From Nitrosomicrobium frigidum (SeqCode) (GTDB lineage: Archaea > Thermoproteota > Nitrososphaeria > Nitrososphaerales > Nitrososphaeraceae), in the NCBI GenBank assembly GCA_023251115.1, contig JAHEZK010000006.1:1-57258 (forward strand): DNA of 57,258 nucleotides, written 5' to 3'. A program made the translations under genes and the position numbers. The notes under the pieces are model-generated. The model saw only the letters and a program-made list of their open reading frames with translations. It made no database searches and was not told where the DNA came from. Positions 57,201 through 57,258 of the stretch are shown piece after piece; position 1 is the first letter of the stretch; each line of letters opens with the position of its first letter.

Positions 57201-57258
57201 CTACAAGTTATCAATTATAGACTTTAAATTTTCTGGAATTTCAGGTACCATACCGGTA
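57201..57258 (-). CDS. C-terminal end of a minus-strand gene cut by the window edge
   Basis: In one minus-strand frame the edge encodes TGMVPEIPENLKSIIDNL followed by TAG. The sequence reads like the C-terminal helix of a protein rather than random frame. Convergent with the repeat-protein gene. Confidence 0.35.
   Translation of the reverse strand, partial: TGMVPEIPENLKSIIDNL

Noticed and set aside
1-57258. CRISPR arrays, insertion sequences, prophage, att sites, rRNA
   Set aside because: No regularly spaced repeats, transposase, integrase, phage structural gene or rRNA sequence was seen in this window.

Overview
The window looks like ordinary chromosome of an ammonia-oxidising-type archaeon of the Nitrososphaerota (Thaumarchaeota), most likely the Nitrososphaerales. 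The base composition is AT-rich. The evidence is a mix of archaeal information-processing genes (aEF-2, TFB, Gar1, SRP19, pelota, PCNA, TFS, RpoL, S25e, GatD) with an ESCRT-III/CdvB cell-division protein, futalosine-pathway menaquinone genes, an archaeal-type GHMP shikimate kinase, a tetraether-lipid-synthase-like radical SAM protein and intron-bearing tRNAs. Many starts are TTG or GTG, and several genes have a TATA box about 27 bases before the start codon, as expected for leaderless transcripts. I saw no prophage, insertion sequence, CRISPR array or rRNA. The order is inferred; a closer match to a low-GC lineage such as Nitrosocosmicus is only a guess.

Layout. 1-5.0 kb: small orphan genes, tRNA-Phe, a stand-alone RAM domain and a degenerate class III cyclase. 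5.0-7.7 kb: threonine dehydratase and HMG-CoA synthase, convergent. 7.9-11.1 kb: menaquinone genes mqnC, mqnE and mqnD. 11.3-13.9 kb: aEF-2 and a zinc-ribbon protein. 14-20.3 kb: a CDF transporter, an M3-like peptidase, CdvB, CutA, pelota and a TrmB-type regulator. 20.4-29 kb: the tetraether-synthase-like protein, enoyl-CoA hydratase, homoserine kinase, a GPN GTPase, a flippase-like membrane protein, an SDR and a CBS-domain protein whose tail resembles a ribosome-hibernation domain. 29-35.2 kb: a RibD-C-like protein and a peptide-type ABC importer (binding protein and two permeases, no ATPase). 35.3-44.2 kb: a long minus-strand aromatic amino-acid operon (aroD, aroE, aroK, aroA, aroC, chorismate mutase-aminotransferase fusion, tyrA, methyltransferase) preceded by a VIT/CCC1 transporter. 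44.3-48.7 kb: tRNA-Tyr, SRP19-Gar1-TFB, DNA ligase and S25e. 49-57.2 kb: GatD, a second RAM protein, AsnRS, a Rieske protein, PCNA, TFS-RpoL, family-5 uracil-DNA glycosylase, and a secreted repeat protein full of N-glycosylation sequons.

How the genes work together. The aro operon takes dehydroquinate to chorismate and on towards tyrosine/phenylalanine; the two steps that make dehydroquinate are not in the window. The mqn genes make the menaquinone head group from chorismate, so chorismate links two clusters 25 kb apart. HMG-CoA synthase and the tetraether-synthase-like protein bracket isoprenoid membrane-lipid synthesis. The enoyl-CoA hydratase would fit the 3-hydroxypropionate/4-hydroxybutyrate cycle.

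Most notable observations. (1) The ABC substrate-binding protein has its lobe motifs in reversed order, like a circular permutation of the SBP_bac_5 fold, and its partner permease carries a large extracytoplasmic insertion. (2) tRNA-Tyr has two introns, one inside the T-loop, and tRNA-Phe has a non-canonical intron at 30/31; each has a bulge-helix-bulge I can draw by hand. (3) A four-CBS protein ends in a hibernation-factor-like domain. (4) A secreted protein carries about 28 N-glycosylation sequons. (5) Several intergenic inverted repeats look like undescribed RNAs or operators.
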